Shown: positions 16,038-24,231 of the stretch, piece after piece | Numbering within the stretch: position 1 is the stretch's first letter | How the letters are laid out: every line of letters begins with the position of its first letter | Source: Flaviramulus sp. BrNp1-15 | Lineage (GTDB): Bacteria; Bacteroidota; Bacteroidia; Flavobacteriales; Flavobacteriaceae | Direction of reading: 5' to 3' | Length of the DNA: 64,000 nt | Assembly: GCF_022259695.1 (NCBI RefSeq) | Contig: NZ_CP092099.1 | Span: forward strand, 2,588,471-2,652,470 | Made by a program: the position numbers and the translations under genes | Notes under the pieces: generated by a model | The model's input: the letters and a program-made list of their open reading frames with translations, nothing else | Told to the model about the DNA's origin: nothing | Databases searched by the model: none

Positions 16038-16394
16038 ATGAAAGAATCTATTTTAAAAAATAAAAGCTATGATTTTGCTATTATGGTTGTAAAGATTTAT
16101 AAAACTATTTCATATAAACATAAAGAATTTACTTTATCAAGACAATTATTGAAAAGTGGTACGTCTATAGGAGCAAATATTAGAGAAGCAGAATTTGCTC
16201 AATCAAACAAAGATTTTATTAATAAAATGAGTATTGCTTTAAAAGAAACTAACGAAACGGACTATTGGTTATCTTTATTAAAAGACACTAGCTATCTTGA
16301 TTTAGATAATCATCTAAAATTAACAAGTTATAACAATGAACTAATTAAAATGTTAGTTTCAACAATTAACACCATGAAATCAAAAACTAATTAA
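16038..16394 (+). CDS. four-helix bundle protein (23S rRNA IVS-type)
   Basis: This encodes 118 residues, predicted all-helical. The conserved segment SRQLLKSGTSIGANIREAEFAQSNKDFINKM is typical of the four-helix bundle proteins first seen inside 23S rRNA intervening sequences; IALKETNETDYWLSLL follows. Its biochemical function is unknown. Here it stands between a YggS gene and an exonuclease gene, not in rRNA. It is tightly bounded by inverted repeats AAACTATTAACTTTT-like at 16022-16036 and 16384-16399, as expected of a small mobile or self-contained unit. Confidence 0.9.
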   Translation: MKESILKNKSYDFAIMVVKIYKTISYKHKEFTLSRQLLKSGTSIGANIREAEFAQSNKDFINKMSIALKETNETDYWLSLLKDTSYLDLDNHLKLTSYNNELIKMLVSTINTMKSKTN

Positions 16395-16399
16395 CTTTT
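16384..16399. repeat. right inverted repeat bounding the four-helix-bundle gene
   Basis: AAACTAATTAACTTTT overlaps the stop codon of the four-helix gene and is the inverted partner of 16022-16036. It is followed by a partial further repetition (TTTTTAACTTTTAAC) up to about 16422. Confidence 0.6.
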
Positions 16400-16431
16400 A
16401 ATTATTACTTTTTAACTTTTAACTAAAATAT

Positions 16432-17805
16432 TTGTACGCAATATTAGACATAGAAACCACTGGAGGCAAGTATAATGAAGAGGGAATAACCGAAATTGCA
16501 ATCTACAAATATGATGGTCATCAAGTAGTAGACCAATTTATTAGCCTAGTAAACCCCGAACGAGACATTCAACCATTTGTAGTAAATCTTACAGGTATAA
16601 ATAGTGGTATGTTGCGCAACGCTCCAAAATTCTATGAAGTAGCTAAACGCATTGTCGAAATTACTGATGAGTGTATTCTTGTAGCTCATAATGCTCAGTT
16701 TGATTACAGAATTTTATGTACAGAATTTAGACGATTAGGTTTTGAGTATGAACGAAAATCTCTTTGTACAGTAGAACTTTCAAAATATTTAATACCAGAA
16801 CAACCCTCTTATAGTCTAGGTAAATTAGTGCGCTCACTTGGTATTCCTGTAACCGATAGACATCGAGCATCTGGTGATGCTTTGGCTACTGTTAAGCTTT
16901 TTAAAATGCTTTTAGATAAGGATTCTAATAAAAGTATTATTCAGGAATCTATTCGTTTAAATCCAAAAATACAATTAGAGCCCAAGCATTTAGATATTAT
17001 CGCAGATTTACCATCAATTACAGGAGTGTATTACATTCATAATGCCAATGGTGATATTATTTACATTGGTAAAAGTAACAACATAAAAAAACGTATTAAT
17101 CAGCATTTTACTGGTACAAGTCATAAATCAAAAAAAATACAAACTCAGGTACATACTGTAACCTACGAAGCAACTGGTAGCGAGCTTGTTGCTCTTTTAA
17201 AAGAAAGTGAAGAAATAAAACGCGTTAAGCCTATTTTTAATAGAGCCTTGAGACGTTCTATTTTTACTCATGCTTTGTATAGTTTTAAAGATGAAAACAA
17301 CTATATAAATTTAAAAATAGATGTAGCAGACGGTAGAAAAAAACCAATTACTACCTTTAGTAATCGCCAAAGCGGAAAAAGTTTTATAACCAAAGCTGTT
17401 GAAGACTACAGTCTTTGTCAAAAATTAACAGGACTTTATAAAACTAAAACCAGTTGTTTTAATTATGAAATAAAAACTTGCGAAGGCGCTTGCATTCAAA
17501 AGGAATCTCCAGAATTATACAACAAACGTGTAGAAACTTTAATTAACAAAAACAGTTATTCTAATAAAAACATGGTAATAATTGACAGAGGTCGAGATGT
17601 TGATGAACGCAGTGCTATTTTAATTGAGAATGGTATTTTTAAAGGGTTAGGTTTCTTTAATTTAAATTATCAAATCAATAATATTAAAGTTTTAGAATCT
17701 CTCATTACTCCCATGAAAAACAACAGAGATACTCAACATATTATTCAAAATTATATTAGGAAAAATAAAAGAGTTAAGATAGTTGAGTTAAAATCTAATA
17801 ATTAA
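16432..17805 (+). CDS. DEDDh exonuclease (DnaQ-like) fused to GIY-YIG nuclease domain
   Basis: This encodes 457 residues from a TTG start. No ATG exists before the first catalytic motif, so TTG is required. The N-terminal half is a DnaQ-type 3'-5' exonuclease: DIETTG (motif I, residues 6-11), HNAQFDYRIL (motif II), and HRASGDALATVKLF (motif III with His and Asp). At about residues 195-270 a UvrC/Cho-like GIY-YIG domain follows: GVYYIHNANGDIIYIGKSNN, KRINQHF and SELVALLKESEEIKRVKP. The C-terminus has Cys-rich CFNYEIKTCEGACI. This architecture is known as the epsilon-subunit-like/UvrC-like nuclease, presumably acting in DNA repair. Confidence 0.93.
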   Translation: MYAILDIETTGGKYNEEGITEIAIYKYDGHQVVDQFISLVNPERDIQPFVVNLTGINSGMLRNAPKFYEVAKRIVEITDECILVAHNAQFDYRILCTEFRRLGFEYERKSLCTVELSKYLIPEQPSYSLGKLVRSLGIPVTDRHRASGDALATVKLFKMLLDKDSNKSIIQESIRLNPKIQLEPKHLDIIADLPSITGVYYIHNANGDIIYIGKSNNIKKRINQHFTGTSHKSKKIQTQVHTVTYEATGSELVALLKESEEIKRVKPIFNRALRRSIFTHALYSFKDENNYINLKIDVADGRKKPITTFSNRQSGKSFITKAVEDYSLCQKLTGLYKTKTSCFNYEIKTCEGACIQKESPELYNKRVETLINKNSYSNKNMVIIDRGRDVDERSAILIENGIFKGLGFFNLNYQINNIKVLESLITPMKNNRDTQHIIQNYIRKNKRVKIVELKSNN

Positions 17806-17823
17806 CATAACTAATCTTTTTGT

Positions 17824-17831
17824 TACATTTG
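17824..17831 (+). promoter_or_regulatory. -7 box TACATTTG for the ion channel gene
   Basis: TACATTTG is a perfect TAnnTTTG and ends only 2 bp before the ATG at 17834 and 5 bp before the ATG at 17837. Transcription would start about at the second ATG, which suggests a leaderless message. It lies 19 bp after the previous stop codon. Confidence 0.45.
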
Positions 17832-17833
17832 AC

Positions 17834-18682
17834 ATGATGAAAAACTTCTTTGATAAACACTGGAAAGCTAGAATCTATAAAATAATTTACCATTCAGATA
17901 CTCCTGCTGGTAAGTTATTTGATCTTGTTCTTTTAGTAGTAATTCTTGCAAGTATTTTACTGGTAATGCTAGAAAGTGTTAATAGTATTGATAAAAAGTA
18001 TCATGACTTTCTTAACATTGCAGAGTGGATAATTACCATTCTTTTCACAATAGAATATATTTTAAGAATCATTACCAACTCTAGTCCTAAAAAGTACATT
18101 TTTAGCTTCTATGGAATTATAGATTTACTATCTACTGTACCTAAATATTTATCATTCTTTTTAGTAGGCTCACACTCATTAGTTGCACTAAGAGCGTTAC
18201 GTTTAATGCGCGTTTTTAGAATTTTAAAATTAGCTAGATTTATGGGTGAATCTAATAATTTTATAAAAGCATTAAAGGCAAGTAGAGTTAAAATTGCAGT
18301 ATTTGTTTCTTTTGTTGTAATACTTTGTATTATTCTTGGCACGGTGATGTATTTAGTGGAAAGTGAACAAGATAGTGGATTTACAAGTATTCCAAGAAGT
18401 GTGTATTGGGCTATAGTTACCTTAACAACCGTTGGTTATGGCGACATTGCGCCAGTTACTTCACTTGGGCAATTTATTGCCTCTTTAATTATGATTATTG
18501 GTTATGGAATAATTGCTGTACCAACAGGAATTGTAACTGCAGAGTTTGCTAATCAAAAAAAAGAACCTAAAAAAGAGAAAGATTTAATTCCTGATACTAA
18601 AACTTGTCCAGAATGCTTAACAAACGATATTAGAAAAGAAGCTAAATACTGTTATGTTTGTGGAGCAGAAATTGTACACTAA
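17834..18682 (+). CDS. voltage-gated potassium channel-like ion transporter with C-terminal zinc ribbon
   Basis: This encodes 282 residues. Six membrane segments are visible. S4 carries regularly spaced arginines (LRALRLMRVFRILKLARFM, about residues 118-136). The pore has the potassium selectivity filter TTVGYGDIAP at about 198-207, followed by S6. After a charged linker, CPECLTNDIRKEAKYCYVCG at about 257-276 gives two CxxC pairs and should bind zinc, an addition not needed for channel function. The protein is an inner-membrane potassium channel of the Kv type. Two ATGs are possible (17834, 17837); the promoter box favours the second. miaA follows 14 bp later. Confidence 0.93.
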   Translation: MMKNFFDKHWKARIYKIIYHSDTPAGKLFDLVLLVVILASILLVMLESVNSIDKKYHDFLNIAEWIITILFTIEYILRIITNSSPKKYIFSFYGIIDLLSTVPKYLSFFLVGSHSLVALRALRLMRVFRILKLARFMGESNNFIKALKASRVKIAVFVSFVVILCIILGTVMYLVESEQDSGFTSIPRSVYWAIVTLTTVGYGDIAPVTSLGQFIASLIMIIGYGIIAVPTGIVTAEFANQKKEPKKEKDLIPDTKTCPECLTNDIRKEAKYCYVCGAEIVH

Positions 18683-18696
18683 TTTTAATATAACTT

Positions 18697-19617
18697 CTGA
18701 AAACAGTAGATAAATATCTTATTTCCATTGTTGGACCAACAGCCATTGGTAAAACAGCTTTAAGCATAAAACTTGCTAATCATTTTAATTCTGAAATAAT
18801 TTCGGCAGATTCTCGTCAATTCTTCAGCGAAATGCAAATAGGCACTGCTGCTCCTACTCCAGATGAATTATCAGCTGCTAAACATCATTTTATTCACCAC
18901 AAATCAATTACTGAAGATTATAATGTTGGAGCTTTTGAAAAAGATGCTATTAAAACATTAAACCAACTTTTTAAAACCCAAGATATTGTTATCATGGTTG
19001 GTGGTTCTGGCTTGTATGTAGGTGCTGTTACCAAAGGTTTAGATGATTTTCCTGAGGTAGATAAAAGTATTAGACAAGAACTAAATATTAAGCTAGAAAA
19101 AGAAGGTATCCAATCACTACAAAAACAACTAAAAGAACTCGATAAAGTATCATATGAATCGATAGCTATTGATAATCCACATCGGGTAATTAGAGCTTTA
19201 GAAATTTGTATTGGGTCTGGGAAACCATATTCTTCATTTCTTAATAAAGAAAAAAATAAACGTCCTTTTAAAACTATTAGCGTTGGGCTTACTGCAGAAA
19301 GAGAGCTAATTTATAACCGTATTAATAAACGTGTTGACATTATGATGCAACAAGGTTTACTCGAAGAAGTAAAAAGCTTACTTCCTTTCAAAAACTTAAA
19401 TGCTTTAAATACGGTAGGCTATAAAGAGTTATTTAATTATTTAGATGGCGAATGGGAATTAGATTTTGCTGTTTCTGAAATTAAAAAAAATACTCGTCGT
19501 TTTGCTAAACGACAACTTACTTGGTTCAAAAAAAACGAAGAAACCCTTTGGTTTGATTATACAACACCATTAGAAACTATTGTTGAGAAATTAGAACAAA
19601 AAATTATAGAGCCTTAA
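18697..19617 (+). CDS. miaA: tRNA dimethylallyltransferase
   Basis: The frame is open from a TAA at 18691; the first plausible initiator is CTG at 18697, giving 306 residues. The first in-frame ATG (18832) would delete the essential P-loop, so it cannot be the start. The N-terminus has SIVGPTAIGKTALSI (P-loop) and SADSRQFFSEMQIGTAAP; further on are VGGSGLYV, DNPHRVIRALEI, TVGYKEL and the RFAKRQLTWFKK tail. The enzyme transfers dimethylallyl to A37 of tRNAs reading UNN codons. It lies 14 bp after the channel gene and 6 bp before an acetyltransferase gene. CTG initiation is unusual and would give a low translation rate; a sequencing error is the other explanation. Confidence 0.93.
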   Translation: MKTVDKYLISIVGPTAIGKTALSIKLANHFNSEIISADSRQFFSEMQIGTAAPTPDELSAAKHHFIHHKSITEDYNVGAFEKDAIKTLNQLFKTQDIVIMVGGSGLYVGAVTKGLDDFPEVDKSIRQELNIKLEKEGIQSLQKQLKELDKVSYESIAIDNPHRVIRALEICIGSGKPYSSFLNKEKNKRPFKTISVGLTAERELIYNRINKRVDIMMQQGLLEEVKSLLPFKNLNALNTVGYKELFNYLDGEWELDFAVSEIKKNTRRFAKRQLTWFKKNEETLWFDYTTPLETIVEKLEQKIIEP

Positions 19618-19623
19618 AATAAA

Positions 19624-20301
19624 ATGAAAATAAATGAAGTTGAGTTGGACAATCCGGTTTGGAATGCCTTAACAGACACCCATATTAAAGAGTGTATAGA
19701 TTATGGCAATGTGAAGTTTTATCATCCACATTTTGCCCCTTTTGGTGCTTTTATAAATGATTCAGACACATCTAATGCTATAAAAGAATACTCAAAATTA
19801 ACCAAAGACTTTTTTATTGTTGGCAATAAGCCTAAAATGCCAAAAGATTTTAAAGCTGCTGTAAGGTATGTTGGCTATCAAATGATTATTTACGAGCCCT
19901 TACAAATACCTATTAACCAAGAAATTGTAAAGCTAAACAAATCACATTACGAACAATTAATAGATTTGGTTAAACTTGTGTATCCTCATTTTTTTAAGGC
20001 CAAAACAAATGAGTTAGGAACATACTATGGTATTTTTAAAAATGGAAAACTTATAGCTGTTACAGGAGAGCGTTTTCAATCCAAAAATTTTATTGAAATA
20101 AGTGCGGTAATTACGCATCCAGACCATGTTGGAAAAGGTTACGCAAAACAGTTAATCACGCATACTTCTAACGAAATATTTAAAAAAAATAAAACACCTT
20201 ATTTACATGTAGATGTAAACAATTTAGGCCCCATTGCCTTGTACAAAAAATTAGGGTTTAAAATTAGGAGAGAAATGGAATATTGGAGGATAAGTTGTTA
20301 A
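19624..20301 (+). CDS. GNAT-family N-acetyltransferase
   Basis: This encodes 225 residues. The C-terminal half has a GNAT fold: FIEISAVITHPDHVGKGYAKQLITHT contains the acetyl-CoA binding Q/RxxGxG/A-type turn (HVGKGYA), and LHVDVNNLGPIALYKKLGFKI is the conserved final part. The N-terminal about 110 residues are not clearly related, as in the FR47/DUF-type GNATs. The substrate is unknown. It lies 6 bp after the miaA stop, so it belongs to the channel-miaA-GNAT operon. Confidence 0.9.
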   Translation: MKINEVELDNPVWNALTDTHIKECIDYGNVKFYHPHFAPFGAFINDSDTSNAIKEYSKLTKDFFIVGNKPKMPKDFKAAVRYVGYQMIIYEPLQIPINQEIVKLNKSHYEQLIDLVKLVYPHFFKAKTNELGTYYGIFKNGKLIAVTGERFQSKNFIEISAVITHPDHVGKGYAKQLITHTSNEIFKKNKTPYLHVDVNNLGPIALYKKLGFKIRREMEYWRISC

Positions 20302-20323
20302 TGTATCTTGTAAAAAAAGATCA

Positions 20324-21904
20324 TTATTGCATAGTCACATTGCTATACTTAGCATTTACAACAATGCTTTTACCACTTGCCAAATCTCCTGAAGAAAAAT
20401 TAGACACATTACTATTTGAAGATTTTTCTGGATAAGAAAATCTTGAACGCGTACCTTTATATTGAAAATTATAAAGCACTTTAGGTAACTTTATAACTAC
20501 ATCATTATTTTGAAGAATTATATTTAAATTATTGAATGTATCTTCTATATTCAAAATATTTAAATCACCAATATTACTATCAATTACAGCACTTCCAGAT
20601 AAGTTTGCAATATCAATATTTGATGATGTTGTGTTTAAAACTAAATGCTTTACATTTTTTAACTCAGCTGCTTTAACATAATTTAGGTTTAACTCACCTA
20701 AATTCCAATTGGTTACATAAACTGGAGAATAAGAAGCATTAATGGAAGTAGAACCTCCATTAACGCTATGTGCTGTAAACTTAGAATACGATAAATCTGC
20801 TTTTAAGTTATCTATATTCGCTGCAAATTCAATTTCGCCATGACGTACATTAACTTTAAGTTTTGCGCCTTTAGGCATTTTTATTTTAATCGTTTTCTTA
20901 ACATTATTATTAGATTTGTCATCAAATAACTTTTCTACTTTTTTCTGGCGTTCTTTTGCAAGTATTGAACGTTCTTTAGCTCGCTTCTCACGCTCTTTTG
21001 CCATTTTTTTATGTATTTCTGCACGCTTCTCATGCATGTTTTGTAATCGTTCTTTTTGTGCTTGAGTGCGTTCAACCTGTGCTTCTATTCTTTCGGCTTG
21101 TCTTTCCATTTGAGCTGCATAGCGCTCACCCCAAGCTTCCATTTTTTTAGCATAATCTTCTCCAAACTTTTCACCCCATGCTTCCATTTTCTTTGCATAC
21201 TCCTCACTATTCATTTGTTCTTCAAATTTTTTAGCCCATTCTTCCATTTGTTTCCCATATTTCTCTCCCCATTCTTTTCCAAATTTTTCTCCCCAAGCTT
21301 CCATTTTTTTAGCATAATCTTCACCATAAAGCGATTCAAATCTCTTAGAGTATTCTTCTAGGTACTTATCACCGTCTTTTTTATAAGCTTCATAATCAAA
21401 TACTATAGCTCCAACTCCTTCTGGCAATTCTGGTAACTCTGGAAACTCTGGCATTTCTGCTATTTCTGGCATTTCAAAATGAAAATCGAAATTCATTTCT
21501 GGTAAATCTGCTATCTCAAACTTTAATTCTTTTAACATAGCATTTACAGCTTCATTATCGCCCTTATCACTAGTTCTGTAAGCCCAAAGTGTTGAGCCTC
21601 CTCCTCTTGTTCTTATTGAAACTTCATTTGTTGAAGCATCAATATCTACATCCCAAGATTTTAAAGCATCTTCAAGTTCTTCTTTACTTAATTTTTCGCC
21701 TTCTATATAAGCTTCAATTTCAACAGTGCTTTTATTCCAAGTATCAATAATAATATTGGTATGGCTTGTGTTTAAATCAATAACAACATCTTTATCAACT
21801 TTAATAGACTGAGATACCTTATTCAATTTTTGCTGTGCTATTAAGCCTCCGGTTATTAGAAAGCATAATGCGAATAATTTCATTTTTATAATAGAATTGT
21901 TCAT
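20324..21904 (-). CDS. secreted repeat protein of sigma/anti-sigma operon (MEAWGEKF repeats, beta-rich C-terminus)
   Basis: This encodes 526 residues. A hydrophobic signal (KLFALCFLITGGLIAQ) precedes a beta-rich segment (residues about 35-105), then an acidic Pro-Glu segment (MPEIAEMPEFPELPELPEGV, 145-164). At about 193-270, repeats of the type YAKKMEAWGEKFG occur, followed by a charged helical stretch to about 330 and a C-terminal domain (340-526). The latter has repeated short beta motifs, as in DUF4097-like adhesin domains. It lies 13 bp after the anti-sigma gene in a sigma, anti-sigma, effector operon, so it is probably a regulated envelope protein. Its exact function is not recognised. 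Confidence 0.85.
   Translation of the reverse strand: MNNSIIKMKLFALCFLITGGLIAQQKLNKVSQSIKVDKDVVIDLNTSHTNIIIDTWNKSTVEIEAYIEGEKLSKEELEDALKSWDVDIDASTNEVSIRTRGGGSTLWAYRTSDKGDNEAVNAMLKELKFEIADLPEMNFDFHFEMPEIAEMPEFPELPELPEGVGAIVFDYEAYKKDGDKYLEEYSKRFESLYGEDYAKKMEAWGEKFGKEWGEKYGKQMEEWAKKFEEQMNSEEYAKKMEAWGEKFGEDYAKKMEAWGERYAAQMERQAERIEAQVERTQAQKERLQNMHEKRAEIHKKMAKEREKRAKERSILAKERQKKVEKLFDDKSNNNVKKTIKIKMPKGAKLKVNVRHGEIEFAANIDNLKADLSYSKFTAHSVNGGSTSINASYSPVYVTNWNLGELNLNYVKAAELKNVKHLVLNTTSSNIDIANLSGSAVIDSNIGDLNILNIEDTFNNLNIILQNNDVVIKLPKVLYNFQYKGTRSRFSYPEKSSNSNVSNFSSGDLASGKSIVVNAKYSNVTMQ
21095..21330 (-). repeat. internal repeats encoding MEAWGEKF units
   Basis: Five to six degenerate units with the pattern (Y/E)xxxMEAWGEKFG occur here, with identical DNA stretches such as GCTTCCATTTTTTTAGCATA near 21136 and 21297. 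The units are about 22-50 bp long and may expand or contract by slippage. Confidence 0.6.
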
Positions 21905-21917
21905 TTTTTGATTTTTT

Positions 21918-22487
21918 TTAGATTGATTGTGTTACTCCTTCATCAGAAGTGTTTAATTCTTTTAACTGCGATCTTAATCGATACAAAAGGTTTAAACGAA
22001 ATTTTAAATTATCAATTAATGCATTTACAGTTAACTCACTAGGTCCAGATTCTGTTAAATCAACTAATAAGCGTTTATACTCTTTATCAAGTTTGTCTAA
22101 TTGTTCTAAATAGTCGTCAAATAACTCTTTAGTCTCTGTGGTATAAGTCATTTTAGATAACTCTAAATTAATACTTGCCAAATAATAGTCTTCTACCTTT
22201 TTTAGCCCTGGCGAAATATCGCCTAGAGTTTTAGTTTCAACAGTATTAGTTGCAACTACTTCTGTTGGTAAATCACCTGTTTGCGGTTGAAAAAATTTGA
22301 AAGCACCATAACTTAAACCTAAAAGCACCACAACACTAGCTGCAATTTGCATCCATAGAAATGTTGAGCGTTTTGTTACGGGAAGAGATTCATCCAGTTT
22401 TTTAAGAAATCGATCTTGATGATTTTCTGGCATCTTCTCGTGTGCTATTTTATCATCTTTAAATAACTCTCTAATGTCTCGTGCCAT
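21918..22487 (-). CDS. putative anti-sigma factor, single-pass membrane protein
   Basis: This encodes 189 residues. The cytoplasmic N-terminus (about 1-42: MARDIRELFKDDKIAHEKMP, DRFLKKLDESLP) precedes one membrane helix at about 44-64 (MQIAASVVVLLGLSYGAFKF). The periplasmic part is helical, with YLASINLELSKMTYTTETKE. It starts inside the end of the sigma-factor gene (overlap 22471-22487), so the two are translationally coupled. In Bacteroidota such partners sequester the sigma factor at the membrane. No ZAS/HxxxCxxC motif is visible, so the anti-sigma call rests on topology and gene order. Confidence 0.82.
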   Translation of the reverse strand: MARDIRELFKDDKIAHEKMPENHQDRFLKKLDESLPVTKRSTFLWMQIAASVVVLLGLSYGAFKFFQPQTGDLPTEVVATNTVETKTLGDISPGLKKVEDYYLASINLELSKMTYTTETKELFDDYLEQLDKLDKEYKRLLVDLTESGPSELTVNALIDNLKFRLNLLYRLRSQLKELNTSDEGVTQSI

Positions 22488-23022
22488 TCTTTTTTAGTGT
22501 TAACAGTTCTTGTAATTTTACTTTACCTCTTGATAATTGTGTTCGTGATGCTACTTCTGAGATGTTCAAAATCTCAGCTATTTCCTGATGGTCATAACCT
22601 TCAATTAAATAGAGCATAACAACATATTGATACTTATCTGGTAATTTATTAATTGCTTCTTTTACATCGTTTAATGTAATTGTATCTTCTACTAACCATT
22701 TGTCATCTTTAGGTGTATCAACTACTTTTAGGTGCACCTCTTCTAACTCAACAAGCTGTTGTTTTTTAGATTTTAAAAAGTCGATACTTTTATTAATAAC
22801 AATACGTTTTAACCATGCCCCAAAAGTAACTTCAGCTTTATATTGATGTAGTTTAGTAAACGCTTTTATAAAAGCTTCTTGTACCACATCTTCAGCATCA
22901 GCAGCATCTTTTAAAAACCGTTTAGCAACTATATACATACCATCGCAGTACTGGTTGTATAACTGCAATTGTGCTTTGCGGTTGTTTTGTTTACATTGTT
23001 CAATAATGTCAACTTTAAACAT
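22471..23022 (-). CDS. ECF-type RNA polymerase sigma factor
   Basis: This encodes 183 residues. Region 2 at about residues 22-90 includes QYCDGMYIVAKRFLKDAADA, EDVVQEAFIKAF and FGAWLKRIVINKSIDFLK. Region 4 at about 120-175 includes LPDKYQYVVMLYLIEGYDHQ, EIAEILNISEVASRTQLSRG and KVKLQELL. It belongs to the ECF group with a membrane anti-sigma factor encoded next to it (overlap 17 bp). The downstream secreted repeat protein gene is probably one of its own targets. Confidence 0.95.
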   Translation of the reverse strand: MFKVDIIEQCKQNNRKAQLQLYNQYCDGMYIVAKRFLKDAADAEDVVQEAFIKAFTKLHQYKAEVTFGAWLKRIVINKSIDFLKSKKQQLVELEEVHLKVVDTPKDDKWLVEDTITLNDVKEAINKLPDKYQYVVMLYLIEGYDHQEIAEILNISEVASRTQLSRGKVKLQELLTLKKNGTRH

Positions 23023-23196
23023 GCTAATTCTACTTTTGGTTTATGTTAGTTCGTTTTAAAGACGATTAAAAAAAGGTAGTGTTGCAAAAACGAATATTTT
23101 TTTATTTGAATAATAACAAAACTAAAGAAATTTGCGTTTGTAATTCTTAAATTATGTCTTTTTAAAGTATCTTTACTTCTTAATAAATTGCTCTTT

Positions 23197-23751
23197 ATGA
23201 ACACCTTTTTGAAACGCATTTTAATTATTCTATCCGTTATAGCATTAGGCTTATTTTTGTATTCAACATTAGTTGAAAATATTTTTGCAAAACGACTGAG
23301 TCCTAAAGACACTGTAAAATTTGAGTTGAATGATTTAAAACTTAGAGTATTTTACAATAGGCCTTTTAAAAAGAATCGTGAAATTTTTGGCGCTTTAGTT
23401 CCATACAATCAAGTATGGCGTACTGGTGCAAATGAGGCGACAACTTTTGAAACTAATAAAGACTTAGAAGTTGGTAATATGCATTTAGCCTCTGGAAAAT
23501 ATACACTTTGGACAGTACCAAAAGATTCGGTTTGGACTGTTATTTTTAACTCAAAACAATACTCTTGGGGTGTTAATGCTGAAATGAAACCCATGTGGGA
23601 TCCTAATTATGATGTAGTAAGTATTGAAGTTCCTGTGCAGGAATTAGATAAAACCGTAGAACAATTCACTATAGCTTTTGATAACTCAACCGATAACCTG
23701 TTTTTAACCATGGCTTGGGATGATATTAAGGTGGCTGTACCGCTTAAATAA
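23197..23751 (+). CDS. DUF2911 domain-containing protein
   Basis: The ATG at 23197 gives 184 residues and is better than the TTG at 23188, because the hydrophobic N-terminus (RILIILSVIALGLFLYS) then starts as a normal membrane anchor or signal. The domain has VFYNRPFKKNREIFGALVPY, the conserved VWRTGANEATTFET, GKYTLWTVP and WGVNAEM segments of DUF2911, a beta-sandwich family of unknown role. It faces the periplasm. A possible -7 box, TATCTTTA, lies at 23168-23175. The next gene starts about 17 bp after its stop. Confidence 0.88.
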   Translation: MNTFLKRILIILSVIALGLFLYSTLVENIFAKRLSPKDTVKFELNDLKLRVFYNRPFKKNREIFGALVPYNQVWRTGANEATTFETNKDLEVGNMHLASGKYTLWTVPKDSVWTVIFNSKQYSWGVNAEMKPMWDPNYDVVSIEVPVQELDKTVEQFTIAFDNSTDNLFLTMAWDDIKVAVPLK

Positions 23752-23768
23752 TTCTAGTGACTGTAAAA

Positions 23769-24182
23769 ATGAAAAAATTAATATTTTTTAGTTTTCTGAT
23801 TTTTTTTACTAGTTGTTTTCCTGTGAAGACAAAAAATGCTAAAAAGGCATTTAAATATTGGTCTGGAAATGAACCTCCTGAAGAAATAGAATTGATTGAG
23901 GGTGAATATTATCAATCACCACATTTCTCTTTAGAATATGAATTATTTCTAAAATTAAAATCAAACAATAGATGGTTTTTTGAATTTGTTGAATATAACA
24001 AACTTGAAATTGATACAATAAATAATGATTGGTCTCAATGGACTACACTACCCAATTGGTTTAAAACTGACGAAAGCTATATAATTTATGCAAAAGACCA
24101 AAATAATGAATTTGATAGTTCAAGATATTTTATTAATCCGGAAAGTGGCATCTGTTATATTTATGAATCTGTTGGAATGTAA
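23769..24182 (+). CDS. hypothetical lipoprotein
   Basis: The ATG at 23769 starts a lipoprotein signal peptide (KKLIFFSFLIFFTSC); an upstream GTG at 23757 is possible but would add four residues before the signal. The lipidated Cys is at about residue 16. The mature part of about 120 residues is acidic and rich in aromatic residues, with FSLEYELFLKLKSNNRWFFE and WSQWTTLPNWFKTDESYIIY. No family was recognised. It follows the DUF2911 gene by 17 bp and may be cotranscribed with it. Confidence 0.7.
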   Translation: MKKLIFFSFLIFFTSCFPVKTKNAKKAFKYWSGNEPPEEIELIEGEYYQSPHFSLEYELFLKLKSNNRWFFEFVEYNKLEIDTINNDWSQWTTLPNWFKTDESYIIYAKDQNNEFDSSRYFINPESGICYIYESVGM

Positions 24183-24231
24183 ATTCAAAATAAAAACTAA
24201 AACCGTAAATTAGACAAACTTTTCTTTACGC

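Noticed and set aside
16432-17805. Reading the exonuclease/GIY-YIG gene as UvrC
   Set aside because: UvrC lacks the N-terminal DEDDh exonuclease domain and has UvrB-binding and RNase H parts not seen here.
18832-19617. ATG at 18832 as start of miaA
   Set aside because: It would remove the P-loop and the DSRQ motif; the frame is open to 18697 with matching family sequence.
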